Of a stretch of DNA of 64,000 nt, positions 35,323 through 44,981 are shown one piece after another (positions within the stretch are counted from its first letter, which is position 1; every line of letters starts with the position of its first letter). Below the pieces are notes generated by a model. It had not been told where the DNA came from, ran no database searches, and saw only the letters and a program-made list of their open reading frames with translations. The position numbers were made by a program, and so were the translations under genes. Source of the stretch: G965267605 sp965267605. Its GTDB lineage: Bacteria > Bacteroidota > Bacteroidia > Flavobacteriales_E > Vicingaceae. Location: assembly GCA_965267605.1 (NCBI GenBank), contig OZ254088.1:2294001-2358000 (forward strand). Direction: 5' to 3'.

Positions 35323-38300
35323 GTGCGTACAAGTTTTACCATTGCCTTACTATGCGTTGCCTGTCTTCTGGCAGCGCAGAACGACTATTACCAGCAAGAT
35401 GTTGACATCGAAATACATGTTACCCTCGATGACAAGAACCACAAGCTGATTGGCAAGGAAAAAATCACTTACACCAACAATTCCAAAGACGAGCTCGAGT
35501 ACATCATTCTCCACATATGGCCCAACGCCTATAAGGAGATCGATACTGAACTTGGAAAGCAACTGCTCGAAAACCGCCAAACCAACTTCTATTTTTCAAA
35601 GGAATCGTACCGCGGCTACATCGAAGACCTGAACTTTAAAGTGGATGGAAAGAAGGTTTCGTGGGTGTTTTCTGGCGACAATATTGATATCGCCAAAGTT
35701 TACCTGGAGGAACCCTTGAAGCCAGGTGGCACGATTCAGATTACCACACCCTTCGTGGTGAAGATCCCAGTCGGAATCTACTCCCGATTAGGTCACATAG
35801 GCCAGCAATACCAAATCACGCAATGGTACCCTAAACCAGCCGTATACGATAAGGAGGGCTGGCACCCAATGCCTTATCTCAGTCAGGGTGAATTCTATTC
35901 AGAGTACGGCAAACATGATGTTTACATCACCTTACCTAAGAATTATGTAGTAGGAGCCACTGGAGATCTGGTGAACGGCTCGGAGGAGATCGCCTGGCTA
36001 AATGAACGTGTAGCGCTTACTGACTCTATACTGGCCTTGGATACTGCCTTTATCCAACACGAAGAAGTGCCCTCCGCAGGAGAAATAAAAACACTGCATT
36101 ACCATCAGGAAAACGTTCACGATTTTGCATGGTTTGCAGACAAGAACTATTTCGTTCAGAAAAGTCAGGTTGAATTACCACACACTAAAAGGAAAGTGGA
36201 GACCTGGACTATGTTCACTGCTATGCGCATGGACCTTTGGAAGGACGCAACGAAGTACATTGACCAGGCATTGTACTACTACTCTCTTTGGAATGGAGAT
36301 TACCCGTATAATCATTGTACAGCCGTGGATGGATCTATCAGTGCCGGAGGTGGAATGGAGTATCCAAACATTACGGTCATCAATACACCCATGGATGCAA
36401 TTGATCTTGAGACCGTGATTGTACATGAAGTTGGACACAATTGGTTCTATGGAATCCTGGGTTCAAACGAGCGTGACCATGCCTGGATGGATGAGGGTAT
36501 CAACTCGTTCTACGAAATGCGCTATATCAATATGCTGCATTCGGATGCAAACTATTTCGGGAATGACTCCACCACACTAAGTATCATGAAGCTTTTTGGT
36601 CTGGATAGGGTCACCAACGAATATGCGAACCGCGTCTCATACGAGTACATGTCCAGAACCAATAATGATCAGCCCATCTCCACGCCTTCTGCGGAATTCA
36701 GTCAATCCAATTATGGCGTAATAGTGTATGGGAAGGCTGCTGTGGCATTTAACAACCTGATGGGATATCTGGGAGAAAAGAAGTTTGACAAGTGCATGCA
36801 GCAGTACTACGCTAAATGGAAATTCAAACATCCGCAACCGGCAGATCTTAAACAGATCCTTGAATCGTGTTCCGGCACCAACCTGGATTGGTTTTTCAGA
36901 GACTTGATTGGCACAAGGCAGGTTACCGATCTGAAAATTCTGAGTCTCAAAAAGGACACCGCAGATACTTCGAATATGTTTCTAAAAGTGAAACAGAAGG
37001 GAGATTTGATCGCACCATTTCCAGTAAGTGCCATTCGGAACGATTCGGTTCTCTTCACGAAATGGTATGAACCGCATGTGGATGAGGTGAGGGTGTTGGA
37101 TTTTCCTTCGGGGGATTACGACCGGGTAAGGATTGATCATACACACCATACATTTGACATGAACAGGCAGAACAATACCTTAAAGGTGAAGCGGCTGTTC
37201 AAGAAATTCGAGCCACCCAAACTACAGTTCTTGTTTTCACCAGAAGATGGCACCAAATCTGAACTGTACTTCCTTCCGCTGGTGGGCTGGAACAACCAAG
37301 ATGAGTGGATGGTGGGGATGTCTTTCTTTAACTCATCTATACCGATGAAAAAGTTTGAATACGTGTTGTCTCCAATGTATGGAACCAATTCAAACACATT
37401 AACCGGATTTGGAAGTATTGGCCGAAGCTGGTATCCGAAGGAAAGTTTCCTTCGTGAAGTACGAGCGCAGGCCAATGCCCAACGGTTCAGCTACATTGAT
37501 TTTGGAACGCCTGCGCAATACCATAAGGTGGCTCCTGAGATCGAATTCTTTCTGAAAAGAAGAAACATTCGAAAGCAAGTGGACATGTCGTTCAAACTAA
37601 GATCGATTTTCATTCACGAAGACCAGGCGATTCTGGGCACTGATGCCAATACGGTAATCCGCAATGCGAACGATTATTATATCAACGAGCTGTCTTTCCT
37701 TCTTAACGGTAGCTTACCTGTAAATCCTTACCATGTAAAAGTGAGCGTAGAACAAGGAGAGCAATTCGTTAAGCTGGGCGCACGTGCCAATATGCGCTTC
37801 TCTTACAAAGAGCCAGGTAAAGGGTTCTCTGTGAAATTTTACACGGGACGTTATCTGTACAATGACAGTGCAGATGTAAGGTATAATTTCGGGGTATCGG
37901 GTGCCAATGATTACAAATACGACCACCTGTTCTTTGGCAGAAACACTATGCGGCCGGACGTTACGGCTCAACAATTTATTGATGAGGAAGGTACCATGAA
38001 ACATCTTTCGGGATTCGCTCCTCCAGGCGGTGCAGGCGTTCAAAACCCGAATAGATGGCTCACTACTATTTCCGTGTCCAGCACAATTCCCAAGCTACCT
38101 TTATCGTTGTACGTTGACGCTGGAATTGCTGGCTACGAAGTAATCCAAAGTGGTGATCTGGTAGATGAAACCTCAGAGCCGTTTTGGGACATGGGTGTTT
38201 CTCTGGATCTTATCCCTGGGTCGTGCCACGTATACTTCCCACTGGCATTCTCGCACGATCTCAACCAACTACGGTATGTTGACAAGATCAGATTCGTACT

Positions 38301-38352
38301 CGACATGCGCATTGCTAATATCCATAAGTTGAAGCGCAGTTTCCTATTCTAG
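35323..38352 (+). CDS. M1 family metallopeptidase with probable C-terminal beta-barrel
   Basis: A 1009-residue protein with GTG start immediately after the previous stop and a signal peptide (FTIALLCVACLLAAQ). Residues 25-620 are an M1 aminopeptidase-like module: AGGGMEYPNI at the GxMEN site, and HEVGHNW (368-374) with Glu391 in MDEGINSF as the zinc site. Residues about 620-1009 are rich in alternating hydrophobic/aromatic beta-strands (FGSIGRSWYPKESFLREVRA; FRLRS-type strands) and end in Phe, like an outer-membrane barrel. This suggests a peptidase held on the outer membrane by its own barrel. No T9SS sorting domain. Confidence 0.85.
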   Translation: MRTSFTIALLCVACLLAAQNDYYQQDVDIEIHVTLDDKNHKLIGKEKITYTNNSKDELEYIILHIWPNAYKEIDTELGKQLLENRQTNFYFSKESYRGYIEDLNFKVDGKKVSWVFSGDNIDIAKVYLEEPLKPGGTIQITTPFVVKIPVGIYSRLGHIGQQYQITQWYPKPAVYDKEGWHPMPYLSQGEFYSEYGKHDVYITLPKNYVVGATGDLVNGSEEIAWLNERVALTDSILALDTAFIQHEEVPSAGEIKTLHYHQENVHDFAWFADKNYFVQKSQVELPHTKRKVETWTMFTAMRMDLWKDATKYIDQALYYYSLWNGDYPYNHCTAVDGSISAGGGMEYPNITVINTPMDAIDLETVIVHEVGHNWFYGILGSNERDHAWMDEGINSFYEMRYINMLHSDANYFGNDSTTLSIMKLFGLDRVTNEYANRVSYEYMSRTNNDQPISTPSAEFSQSNYGVIVYGKAAVAFNNLMGYLGEKKFDKCMQQYYAKWKFKHPQPADLKQILESCSGTNLDWFFRDLIGTRQVTDLKILSLKKDTADTSNMFLKVKQKGDLIAPFPVSAIRNDSVLFTKWYEPHVDEVRVLDFPSGDYDRVRIDHTHHTFDMNRQNNTLKVKRLFKKFEPPKLQFLFSPEDGTKSELYFLPLVGWNNQDEWMVGMSFFNSSIPMKKFEYVLSPMYGTNSNTLTGFGSIGRSWYPKESFLREVRAQANAQRFSYIDFGTPAQYHKVAPEIEFFLKRRNIRKQVDMSFKLRSIFIHEDQAILGTDANTVIRNANDYYINELSFLLNGSLPVNPYHVKVSVEQGEQFVKLGARANMRFSYKEPGKGFSVKFYTGRYLYNDSADVRYNFGVSGANDYKYDHLFFGRNTMRPDVTAQQFIDEEGTMKHLSGFAPPGGAGVQNPNRWLTTISVSSTIPKLPLSLYVDAGIAGYEVIQSGDLVDETSEPFWDMGVSLDLIPGSCHVYFPLAFSHDLNQLRYVDKIRFVLDMRIANIHKLKRSFLF

Positions 38353-38355
38353 GCT

Positions 38356-39120
38356 TTGGAACCCGGAAAGAAGATATACTTCGCCTCAGATTTTCACCTG
38401 GGCGTTCCTGACTACGCTTCGAGTCTTCGCAGAGAGAAGCTGGCAGTTCAATGGTTGGATGAAATCAAGCATGATGCCCACGAAATCTATCTGGTTGGTG
38501 ATTTGTTCGACTTTTGGTTTGAGTACAGGCATGCAGTTCCAAAAGGATTTGTAAGGATACTTGGGAAAATTGCAGAGCTCACAGATGCGGGCATTCCCGT
38601 TACTATGTTCACTGGTAACCACGATATGTGGATTTTCGATTACTTGCCCAAAGAATTAAACGTAGAGCTGTACCGTGACCCTATTGAGAGGACGTACAAT
38701 GGAAGGCAATTTTTTATTGGACACGGAGATGGTCTCGGGCCTGGCGATAAGAAGTACAAGGCTCTGAAGAAGATATTCTCCAGTAAGCTATGTCAATGGT
38801 TATTTGCAAGGATTCATCCAAACATGGGCATCGGCATGGCTAATTACTGGTCCGGCAAAAGTCGGGCTGTTAATCAAAAGAAGGACGAAGTATTTCATGG
38901 TGAGGATAGGGAGTGGCTTGTGCAATTCTGCAAAGATCATCTGCAGGAACACGATGTAGATTACTTCATATTTGGACACAGACACTTGCCATTGGATATC
39001 GATTTACCCAAAGGTGCCAGATACATTAACCTCGGTGACTGGATCACTCATTTTACATACGGTGTATTTGACGGAAATGTAATGGAGCTCAAGACGTATG
39101 AAGCTGCCAAAAATGCTTGA
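38356..39120 (+). CDS. lpxH: UDP-2,3-diacylglucosamine diphosphatase-like phosphoesterase
   Basis: Predicted to hydrolyse UDP-2,3-diacylglucosamine to lipid X in lipid A synthesis, at the inner membrane. The 254-residue protein has the calcineurin-like motifs ASDFHLG (10-16), VGDLFDFWFEY (47-57), TGNHDMW (86-92), GHGDGLG and FGHRHLP. The start is TTG at 38356, 3 nt after the stop of the M1 gene; no ATG lies before SDFHLG, so the start must be non-ATG. It shares a locus with lpxK 7 kb upstream on the same strand. The 3' end overlaps gap by 32 nt. Confidence 0.9.
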   Translation: MEPGKKIYFASDFHLGVPDYASSLRREKLAVQWLDEIKHDAHEIYLVGDLFDFWFEYRHAVPKGFVRILGKIAELTDAGIPVTMFTGNHDMWIFDYLPKELNVELYRDPIERTYNGRQFFIGHGDGLGPGDKKYKALKKIFSSKLCQWLFARIHPNMGIGMANYWSGKSRAVNQKKDEVFHGEDREWLVQFCKDHLQEHDVDYFIFGHRHLPLDIDLPKGARYINLGDWITHFTYGVFDGNVMELKTYEAAKNA

Positions 39121-40090
39121 TCAATTCTGCCAGCCGGTTTGAGTATCCCGCCTCGTTGTCGTACCATCCAACCACCTTTACCATGTTTCCAATGACCGAT
39201 GTGAGGTCAGAATCGAATATGCAACTATGAGGGTTACCGATAATGTCTACAGATACCACTGGATCTGTAATGTACTGTAGATAGCCGTTCAATTCGCCAT
39301 CAGCTGCCTCCCGAAACGCCTTATTCAGTGCTTCAGCATCCATGGGATTACGCACTACAGCACTGATATCTGTGAGAGACCCATCTGGTACTGGAACCCT
39401 TATTCCACATCCACCAATCCTTCCATCCAGTTGAGGGAAAATCTTGGTGATCGCTTTGGCCGCACCCGTTGATGTTGGTACGATAGATTCCGCAGCTGCC
39501 CGAGCCCTTCTCAGGTCTTTGTGTGGTGCATCATGCAAACGTTGATCAGAGGTATAAGAGTGCACGGTGGTGATGTACCCACTCTCAATGCCACAAAGTT
39601 CATCCAACACCTTAACCATTGGGGCAGCGCAATTGGTGGTGCAGGAAGCATTGGAAATGATGTCTTCGGAACCATCCAGTACACCTTCATTGATACCCAA
39701 TACTACAGATTTCACTTCTCCTCCCTGAGGTGGCGCTGAGATGATCACCCTCGTTGCACCAGCAGCCAAATGCTGAGCCGCAAGCTCCCTGGTTCTGAAG
39801 ATGCCGGTACTCTCGATCACAATATCGATCTCCATATCCGCCCATGGCAAATCTGCAGGATCCTTCACGCTGGTGACTGTAATTGACTGACCATTCACGA
39901 TCAACTGATCTCCCTTAACATCTATGGTTCCTGGAAAGGCCCGATGCACAGAATCATACTTCAGCAAATGAGCCATGGTAGAAATATCCGCAAGGTCGTT
40001 GATGGCTACCAATTGAATTTCAGGGTGGTGCTGCACAACTCTTGTGAGCATCCTCCCTATTCTACCAAATCCGTTGATGGCTACTCTCAT
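39089..40090 (-). CDS. gap: Type I glyceraldehyde-3-phosphate dehydrogenase
   Basis: Converts glyceraldehyde-3-phosphate, NAD+ and phosphate to 1,3-bisphosphoglycerate in glycolysis. The 333-residue protein has the NAD-binding start VAINGFGRIGRM, the active-site SNASCTTNCAAP with catalytic Cys near residue 150, the STGAAKAI phosphate loop and WYDNEAGYSNRL. Complete length. A TATCTTTA box lies 5 nt before the ATG. The last 32 nt overlap the end of lpxH on the other strand. Confidence 0.97.
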   Translation of the reverse strand: MRVAINGFGRIGRMLTRVVQHHPEIQLVAINDLADISTMAHLLKYDSVHRAFPGTIDVKGDQLIVNGQSITVTSVKDPADLPWADMEIDIVIESTGIFRTRELAAQHLAAGATRVIISAPPQGGEVKSVVLGINEGVLDGSEDIISNASCTTNCAAPMVKVLDELCGIESGYITTVHSYTSDQRLHDAPHKDLRRARAAAESIVPTSTGAAKAITKIFPQLDGRIGGCGIRVPVPDGSLTDISAVVRNPMDAEALNKAFREAADGELNGYLQYITDPVVSVDIIGNPHSCIFDSDLTSVIGNMVKVVGWYDNEAGYSNRLAELIKHFWQLHTS

Positions 40091-40095
40091 GAGGC

Positions 40096-40103
40096 TAAAG
40101 ATA
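40096..40103 (-). promoter_or_regulatory. -7 box (TATCTTTA) of gap, leaderless type
   Basis: Minus-strand TATCTTTA ends 5 nt before the ATG at 40090, giving a transcript with almost no leader. It lies directly downstream of the terminator at 40122-40143 of the preceding same-strand gene. Confidence 0.5.
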
Positions 40104-40113
40104 AATTAATGGC

Positions 40114-40143
40114 AAAAAAAAGCCGTTCCAAAGGAGGAACGGC
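40114..40143 (-). terminator. Rho-independent terminator after the T9SS propeller gene
   Basis: A perfect 8-bp stem, GCCGTTCC at 40122-40129 with GGAACGGC at 40136-40143 and a 6-nt loop, is followed on the minus strand by a run of seven T (bases 40114-40120). It lies 26 nt after the stop of the gene at 40170. Confidence 0.85.
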
Positions 40144-40169
40144 CTTTCCTTTCATCAATTGTGCGATTA

Positions 40170-43067
40170 CTAATGCATCTTCACGATCTTCTCAACCATT
40201 CTGGTACTACCAGCGGTGAATCCTACAATGTAAGTTCCAGCACTTAGGCCTGAGATATCGAATCGAATATTGTGCTTACCTCTTACAAGCTTACCGAGGT
40301 CTTCGCTTCTAACAAGGTCTCCCTTGAGGTTGTAAATCTTGTACGTTACCTGCTCTGATGTAGGAAGTACAAAATCGAAGTAACCGAAGTTGCTTGTTGG
40401 GTTTGGATAAATGCTAAGATTAACATCTGCTTCCGTGATCACGTTGTCTTTCTCCATTTCCGGAGTGCTCATGATATCATCCGTAGTATAGAAACCCCTA
40501 CCGTGTGTACCAATCACAACTCTACCAGAAACACCCGGAGCAAGTAACCATGGATCATCAATTTGACGAATCTCGTGAACCGGTACGTGAGCCATTCCAG
40601 TGTTCTCTTCGGTCCACTGCACCGCACCTGTAAATGCGTTCTCAGTTCCGAATACACCCCAGTCTGTTGCTAGAAGCACACGGTCCTTATCCGTCATGTC
40701 AATTACAGCATCGTAAACTGGCATGGTTGATGGAAGCGCATTTACACCACCACCTTGAATTGAAGTAAACGTTGGAGCACCCGCCTGGGCACCGTTAGTA
40801 CACCTGTAAACCTTGTTGCCACCACTGTAACCACCTACCGTTGCGATAACATTGTTAGGATCGTTAGGATCAATAGCGATACCTGTAACGGTTCCTGAGG
40901 TTCCAGAAGCAGCTTGTTCAACAAGTACGCATCCAGAACTTCTGATATCTCCCGTAACCGAGTCTCTAGCCAGCTCAACATTTGAAATTCTTCTAATGCC
41001 ACCGCCTAGTGCCACCCAGATGAACCTTCCATCCTTAGAAACTTCAATATCCGTGGCTGTTGTAATGTTTGAAATCTTATCCCACTCAGGTGCAACATCA
41101 TATCTGGCCGCCTGACGTGTCATGTAGATACCAGCCGAGCCAGCATCAAATACGTACATCGCTTGCGCATAATCAGGAAGAAGGATTGAATCTCCCTTGT
41201 TCAGATTAGAAGTAAGTGTGAATGGGAAGGTAATGAAATCACTTGTTGCGGACTTATACGTAACAGTTTGACCAACTGTGTAGTTTGTATCAGCGAAGAA
41301 CTTCACAGAGTCAGTAGAGTAAGGATCATTAAACGATTCCCAGTATCTACCTACTGTGTAGAATCCTCCACATGTACCTGATCCATCTCCGTTTGCGTTG
41401 CAGATTGCATCAAGTTCATTGTCCCAGAAAGTTGTAGTAACAAAATTAGAACCACTATGTCTTACCAGTGCACCGTTGTAAACAGTACTGTACGCAGATT
41501 GGGCAAGGTTACTGAAGTCGCAATCGAAACCGTCACCACCTCTGATCAACAGACCATTCAAACCAGTGTTGCTACTGCTGTTGAATCCAACCATTTGTGT
41601 ACCATTATCCTGCGTACCCCCAGCAATAATACCATTGTTGGTAATTGCTACACTATAGAACGTAGTAACGTTGTATCCACTGTTCTTGTGTGTCCAGGTC
41701 CAACCACCATCAGTACTGTGGTGAATACCACCATCAGAGGTTACCCAAACATTAGCGCTGTCTTCCCACACAACTCTGTGTTGGTCAGCGTGCATCCAGA
41801 AAGGACTAACCTTCTGAATTCCACCAATTGAAGCAGCTTGTGTCCACTGGCCAACACCAGGTGTGCCAGACTCTTCCCATTTCCATGGTGTAACTGCACC
41901 AAGAACAATTACTTTTTCGTTTCCTGGGCACACGTCAAGGGCATTGTCGTAAGTACCTTGACAGTTTGCTGACATGTAAGGCTCGAAAGAACCACCGCCT
42001 GGGCCAATCACCTGCCATGTAGCACCTGCATCTCTGGTTTGCCAAATATTTGAAAGGCATCCACTTCCCGATACACAAGCAGCGTATGCATAGTTTGGAT
42101 TGCTCTTGGCAATTGCAATCTCCGTACGTCCACCAGAAAGGTTTTCCTGAGTCCAATCACCAGGGCCACCAGCACAAGCACCAGTTGGAGATAGCCAAAC
42201 ACCACCGCCAACAGCCGCCATTACAAGACCATTAGAATGTACATCCACATCATGAATGGTAGAAGTTACCTGAACCGTTCCGTTCAAGTAAATCGGGTTG
42301 TGTGGGTTTCTCGCACACCTGTTGGCATTCACTTCATCAATAGGAAGTGATTCATCATAAACTTTCAATCCTCTACCAGTTGCCATATAAAGGATGTTTC
42401 CTTTAGCAACCAACTGATTGATGTAAGCGTAGTCTCCAGATGGAGACCCCCAAGATGGAGGAGTAACACTTGTACCTTTTCCAAGCACTGGAATCAACGT
42501 TGTATTCTGTACATCAACTTTGTAAAGTCCTGCGCCTGGGAATTCCGATCCACCAGTTCCGCCTGGAGTACCTTCATGTGTAGAACCAGTTCCGATGTAA
42601 ATGCTTCCATTATCAAGCTGAGCTATAGATGAAATAGTAAGATTATCAGCAAGTGGAGCAAATTCGTTCCAGGTGCCACCTCTGTCTGTAGAAACAAAAA
42701 GTCCACCTGCGATACCACCTGCCCAAATCTTGTTGGAGTTGGTTTTATCGATCAAAAGTGCTCTTGTTCTACCACCAACATCGTCTGGTCCAGCAAAGTT
42801 CCACTGAAGATTCAGTGCTTTGTTCTTAGACATACCGTTGATGTGCTTTCTTACAGCCGCAAGGTCTTCCCAGGAAACTTTTCCAGTTGCCGGGTTCGCA
42901 CGAATACTCTTGATATACTCATAGTATCCATGAATTCTTGCTTGCTCATCAGACTCCATATCTCTTGGCGTATATGCACGCTCTGAAGTCTCAGTTGATT
43001 TGTTAAAGAATACTCCGCCAGAAATAAGACCGAAGAGTACCAATCCACCTAGTAAAAACTGTTTCAT
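40170..43067 (-). CDS. Exported beta-propeller (BNR/VPS10-like) protein with T9SS sorting domain
   Basis: A 965-residue secreted protein. A signal peptide or anchor (QFLLGGLVLFGLISGGVFF) is followed by a repetitive beta-propeller with BNR-type Asp-box motifs such as STDRGGTWNEFAP, TRDAGATWQVIGP, STDGGWTWTHKN, usually found in sialidase- or VPS10-like folds. There are no clear sialidase catalytic residues, so a binding or scaffold role is equally possible. The end has the T9SS domain (LSIYPNPTSNFGYFDF to TRMVEKIVKMH). Gene alone, with a strong terminator. Bases 43068-43261 upstream have no gene; only a weak TATATTTA match on the minus strand was seen there. Confidence 0.85.
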   Translation of the reverse strand: MKQFLLGGLVLFGLISGGVFFNKSTETSERAYTPRDMESDEQARIHGYYEYIKSIRANPATGKVSWEDLAAVRKHINGMSKNKALNLQWNFAGPDDVGGRTRALLIDKTNSNKIWAGGIAGGLFVSTDRGGTWNEFAPLADNLTISSIAQLDNGSIYIGTGSTHEGTPGGTGGSEFPGAGLYKVDVQNTTLIPVLGKGTSVTPPSWGSPSGDYAYINQLVAKGNILYMATGRGLKVYDESLPIDEVNANRCARNPHNPIYLNGTVQVTSTIHDVDVHSNGLVMAAVGGGVWLSPTGACAGGPGDWTQENLSGGRTEIAIAKSNPNYAYAACVSGSGCLSNIWQTRDAGATWQVIGPGGGSFEPYMSANCQGTYDNALDVCPGNEKVIVLGAVTPWKWEESGTPGVGQWTQAASIGGIQKVSPFWMHADQHRVVWEDSANVWVTSDGGIHHSTDGGWTWTHKNSGYNVTTFYSVAITNNGIIAGGTQDNGTQMVGFNSSSNTGLNGLLIRGGDGFDCDFSNLAQSAYSTVYNGALVRHSGSNFVTTTFWDNELDAICNANGDGSGTCGGFYTVGRYWESFNDPYSTDSVKFFADTNYTVGQTVTYKSATSDFITFPFTLTSNLNKGDSILLPDYAQAMYVFDAGSAGIYMTRQAARYDVAPEWDKISNITTATDIEVSKDGRFIWVALGGGIRRISNVELARDSVTGDIRSSGCVLVEQAASGTSGTVTGIAIDPNDPNNVIATVGGYSGGNKVYRCTNGAQAGAPTFTSIQGGGVNALPSTMPVYDAVIDMTDKDRVLLATDWGVFGTENAFTGAVQWTEENTGMAHVPVHEIRQIDDPWLLAPGVSGRVVIGTHGRGFYTTDDIMSTPEMEKDNVITEADVNLSIYPNPTSNFGYFDFVLPTSEQVTYKIYNLKGDLVRSEDLGKLVRGKHNIRFDISGLSAGTYIVGFTAGSTRMVEKIVKMH

Positions 43068-43261
43068 CTATAATGTGTTTTGTGCGATGCGAAAAAACGA
43101 TTGAAATTACCAAAGTCCGCCCAATTTTCCTAACCCAATCCAACCGTCCTCACACACACTGTCCAATGGAAAATCCGGCAACATAAATATACAATCAGAT
43201 AGCACCCTTGTAAAGAGGCATTTAACGAACGGTAAAGAATCCGCGATTAAAGGAATAATAC

Positions 43262-44143
43262 CTAGAAAATGTGCTTCTCCGCGTGGTACGAAGACCGCAC
43301 CAGTGGGCCACTTTCAACAAATTTGAAGCCCATTTCCAGACCACGTTCCTTGAACTCCGCAAAAAGGTCCGGATGCACGAACTCCGCCACTGGTAAATGT
43401 TTAGGTGTTGGCTGCAAATACTGGCCCAACGTAAGCACGTTACAGTCTACGCTTCGCAGGTCCTCCATAGATTCCAACACCTCATCTTTTGTTTCTCCTA
43501 ATCCCAACATGATCCCACTCTTGGTCTTCATACCTCCAAGTTTGAGTCTATTCAAGACTTCCAGACTACGATCATATTTGGCTTGAATCCTGACCTCTTT
43601 TGTCAATCGTCTGACAGTTTCAAGGTTATGAGAAACGATTTCAGGTGCAACTTCTATGATCTTCTCAAGATTCTCCCATTCACCCTTGAAGTCCGGAATA
43701 AGGGTTTCCATAGTAGTTGTAGGACTTTCCTTTCTTACGGCCCGTACCGTTGCTGCCCAGATCTCCGCCCCACCATCATCCAGATCATCTCTATCTACTG
43801 AAGTGATCACACAGTGTTTCACCTTCATAAGCTTGACCGAATTGGCCACACGCATAGGTTCTCCTAAATCAACCGGCAAAGGCTTTCCTGTTGCAACACT
43901 GCAGAATCCGCACGATCGGGTACAGATGTTTCCCAAAATCATAAATGTGGCAGTACCCGCACCCCAGCATTCACCCATATTCGGGCAGTTTCCACTTTCA
44001 CAAATGGTATGCAGCTTGTGCTGATCCACTAACGATCGTACGTGTTTGTACTCCTCGCCAACAGGGAGTTTCACTTTTAGCCATTCCGGCTTCTTAGCAA
44101 ACTTCTTTGGGATTGCTTCCGCCTGCACATTATCCTCCTTCAT
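43262..44143 (-). CDS. lipA: Lipoyl synthase
   Basis: Radical SAM enzyme that inserts two sulfurs into octanoyl groups on lipoyl domains. From ATG at 44143 the protein has 293 residues. The auxiliary cluster ligands are in CESGNCPNMGECW, and the radical SAM cluster in CTRSCGFCSVATG. The C-terminal serine region GPLVRSSYHA is present. The ATG overlaps the TGA of the upstream outer-membrane protein gene in TGATG, so lipA is translationally coupled to it. An in-frame GTG just before the ATG is an alternative start. Confidence 0.97.
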   Translation of the reverse strand: MKEDNVQAEAIPKKFAKKPEWLKVKLPVGEEYKHVRSLVDQHKLHTICESGNCPNMGECWGAGTATFMILGNICTRSCGFCSVATGKPLPVDLGEPMRVANSVKLMKVKHCVITSVDRDDLDDGGAEIWAATVRAVRKESPTTTMETLIPDFKGEWENLEKIIEVAPEIVSHNLETVRRLTKEVRIQAKYDRSLEVLNRLKLGGMKTKSGIMLGLGETKDEVLESMEDLRSVDCNVLTLGQYLQPTPKHLPVAEFVHPDLFAEFKERGLEMGFKFVESGPLVRSSYHAEKHIF

Positions 44144-44895
44144 CACTCCAGCATTTTGCGCGCACCATACCTTACAGCTACGTACAGGTTAAAAAATACC
44201 TGGCGGTTAGATGTAAATGCCATGATGTCTGCATTCTTATGAAAAACATCCAATGTACCGCCAACCTCAACGGCTTTGATACGCTTTGGATCTCTGCAAT
44301 AATCAAATTCTAGCGCCAGTTTAGCATGTGCTCCCGGCAAAATATTCGTCTCATCAATTCCCTTGTACCACGGACCTCTACCCACAATGTTGTCTATATA
44401 ATGAATCTCTTCATCGTATTTCTCAAGTGCAATATACTCGTAAGGGTATGTAGGTTTTCCAATCTCCAGATAGACCGGTTTAAGCAGTCCGAGCACAGGA
44501 CCTGCTCCCATGATATAGGAAACCGCTACACCTTTACTGCTCTGCTTTTTGAAAATCGTGTTCTGCAGAAGAAAGCTGGGCCTTAACAACCAAAAAGAAT
44601 TCTTCTTTCCATAGATATAGCCCTTGATATTGTTATCCAGAAATGGATTGTAACTCTTGTATTCTTTCGGGTGTTTGATCGTTGTAAACTCGATCTCAAG
44701 AATGCGCTTTTTAAAGGCACCTTTATACTTGCTGTATCTATAATTACCCGTCCAACCTGCGGTATGCAGTGCTCCAGCAAAAGAGAAATCAGTATTGAAA
44801 ATACCTCCCCTCGCTTCATCAAAAATACGGTCCTGACTCCACGCATTTGCAGTGCAGAACACACATCCAAGAAAAACGACTAAAACTCTGAGCAT
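44143..44895 (-). CDS. Outer-membrane beta-barrel-like protein, unknown
   Basis: A 250-residue exported protein with signal peptide (VLVVFLGCVFCTANAWSQ) and alternating aromatic beta-strands (TDFSFAGALHTAGWTGNYRYS; RQVFFNLYVAVRYGARKML). No lipobox, no known catalytic motif. This kind of small barrel is seen upstream of lipA in Bacteroidota, but I do not know a function. It shares the TGATG junction with lipA and a strong promoter just before its ATG, so both genes form one unit. The start is taken at ATG 44895; a GTG one codon earlier is possible. Confidence 0.75.
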   Translation of the reverse strand: MLRVLVVFLGCVFCTANAWSQDRIFDEARGGIFNTDFSFAGALHTAGWTGNYRYSKYKGAFKKRILEIEFTTIKHPKEYKSYNPFLDNNIKGYIYGKKNSFWLLRPSFLLQNTIFKKQSSKGVAVSYIMGAGPVLGLLKPVYLEIGKPTYPYEYIALEKYDEEIHYIDNIVGRGPWYKGIDETNILPGAHAKLALEFDYCRDPKRIKAVEVGGTLDVFHKNADIMAFTSNRQVFFNLYVAVRYGARKMLE

Positions 44896-44915
44896 CACTG
44901 CATTCTTGTGTTAAC

Positions 44916-44943
44916 CAAAGGTAAGAATTAATAGCTTCGTCAA
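44916..44943 (-). promoter_or_regulatory. Consensus promoter of the OMP-lipA unit
   Basis: On the minus strand TTG (44941-44943), a 17-nt spacer and TACCTTTG (44916-44923) match the Bacteroidota promoter TTG-N17-TAnnTTTG exactly. The -7 box ends 20 nt before the ATG at 44895. It is the clearest two-part promoter in the window. Confidence 0.75.
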
Positions 44944-44981
44944 TACGCTACTTTAATTAACGGAATAATACCTAAAAAGAT

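Noticed and set aside
43252..44978. A 17-base near-repeat GGAATAATACCTA(G/A)AAA at 43252-43268 and 44962-44978, flanking the lipA/OMP unit
   Set aside because: Only 16 of 17 bases match, it overlaps the lipA stop, and several such pairs are expected by chance in 64 kb. No element lies between them beyond ordinary genes.
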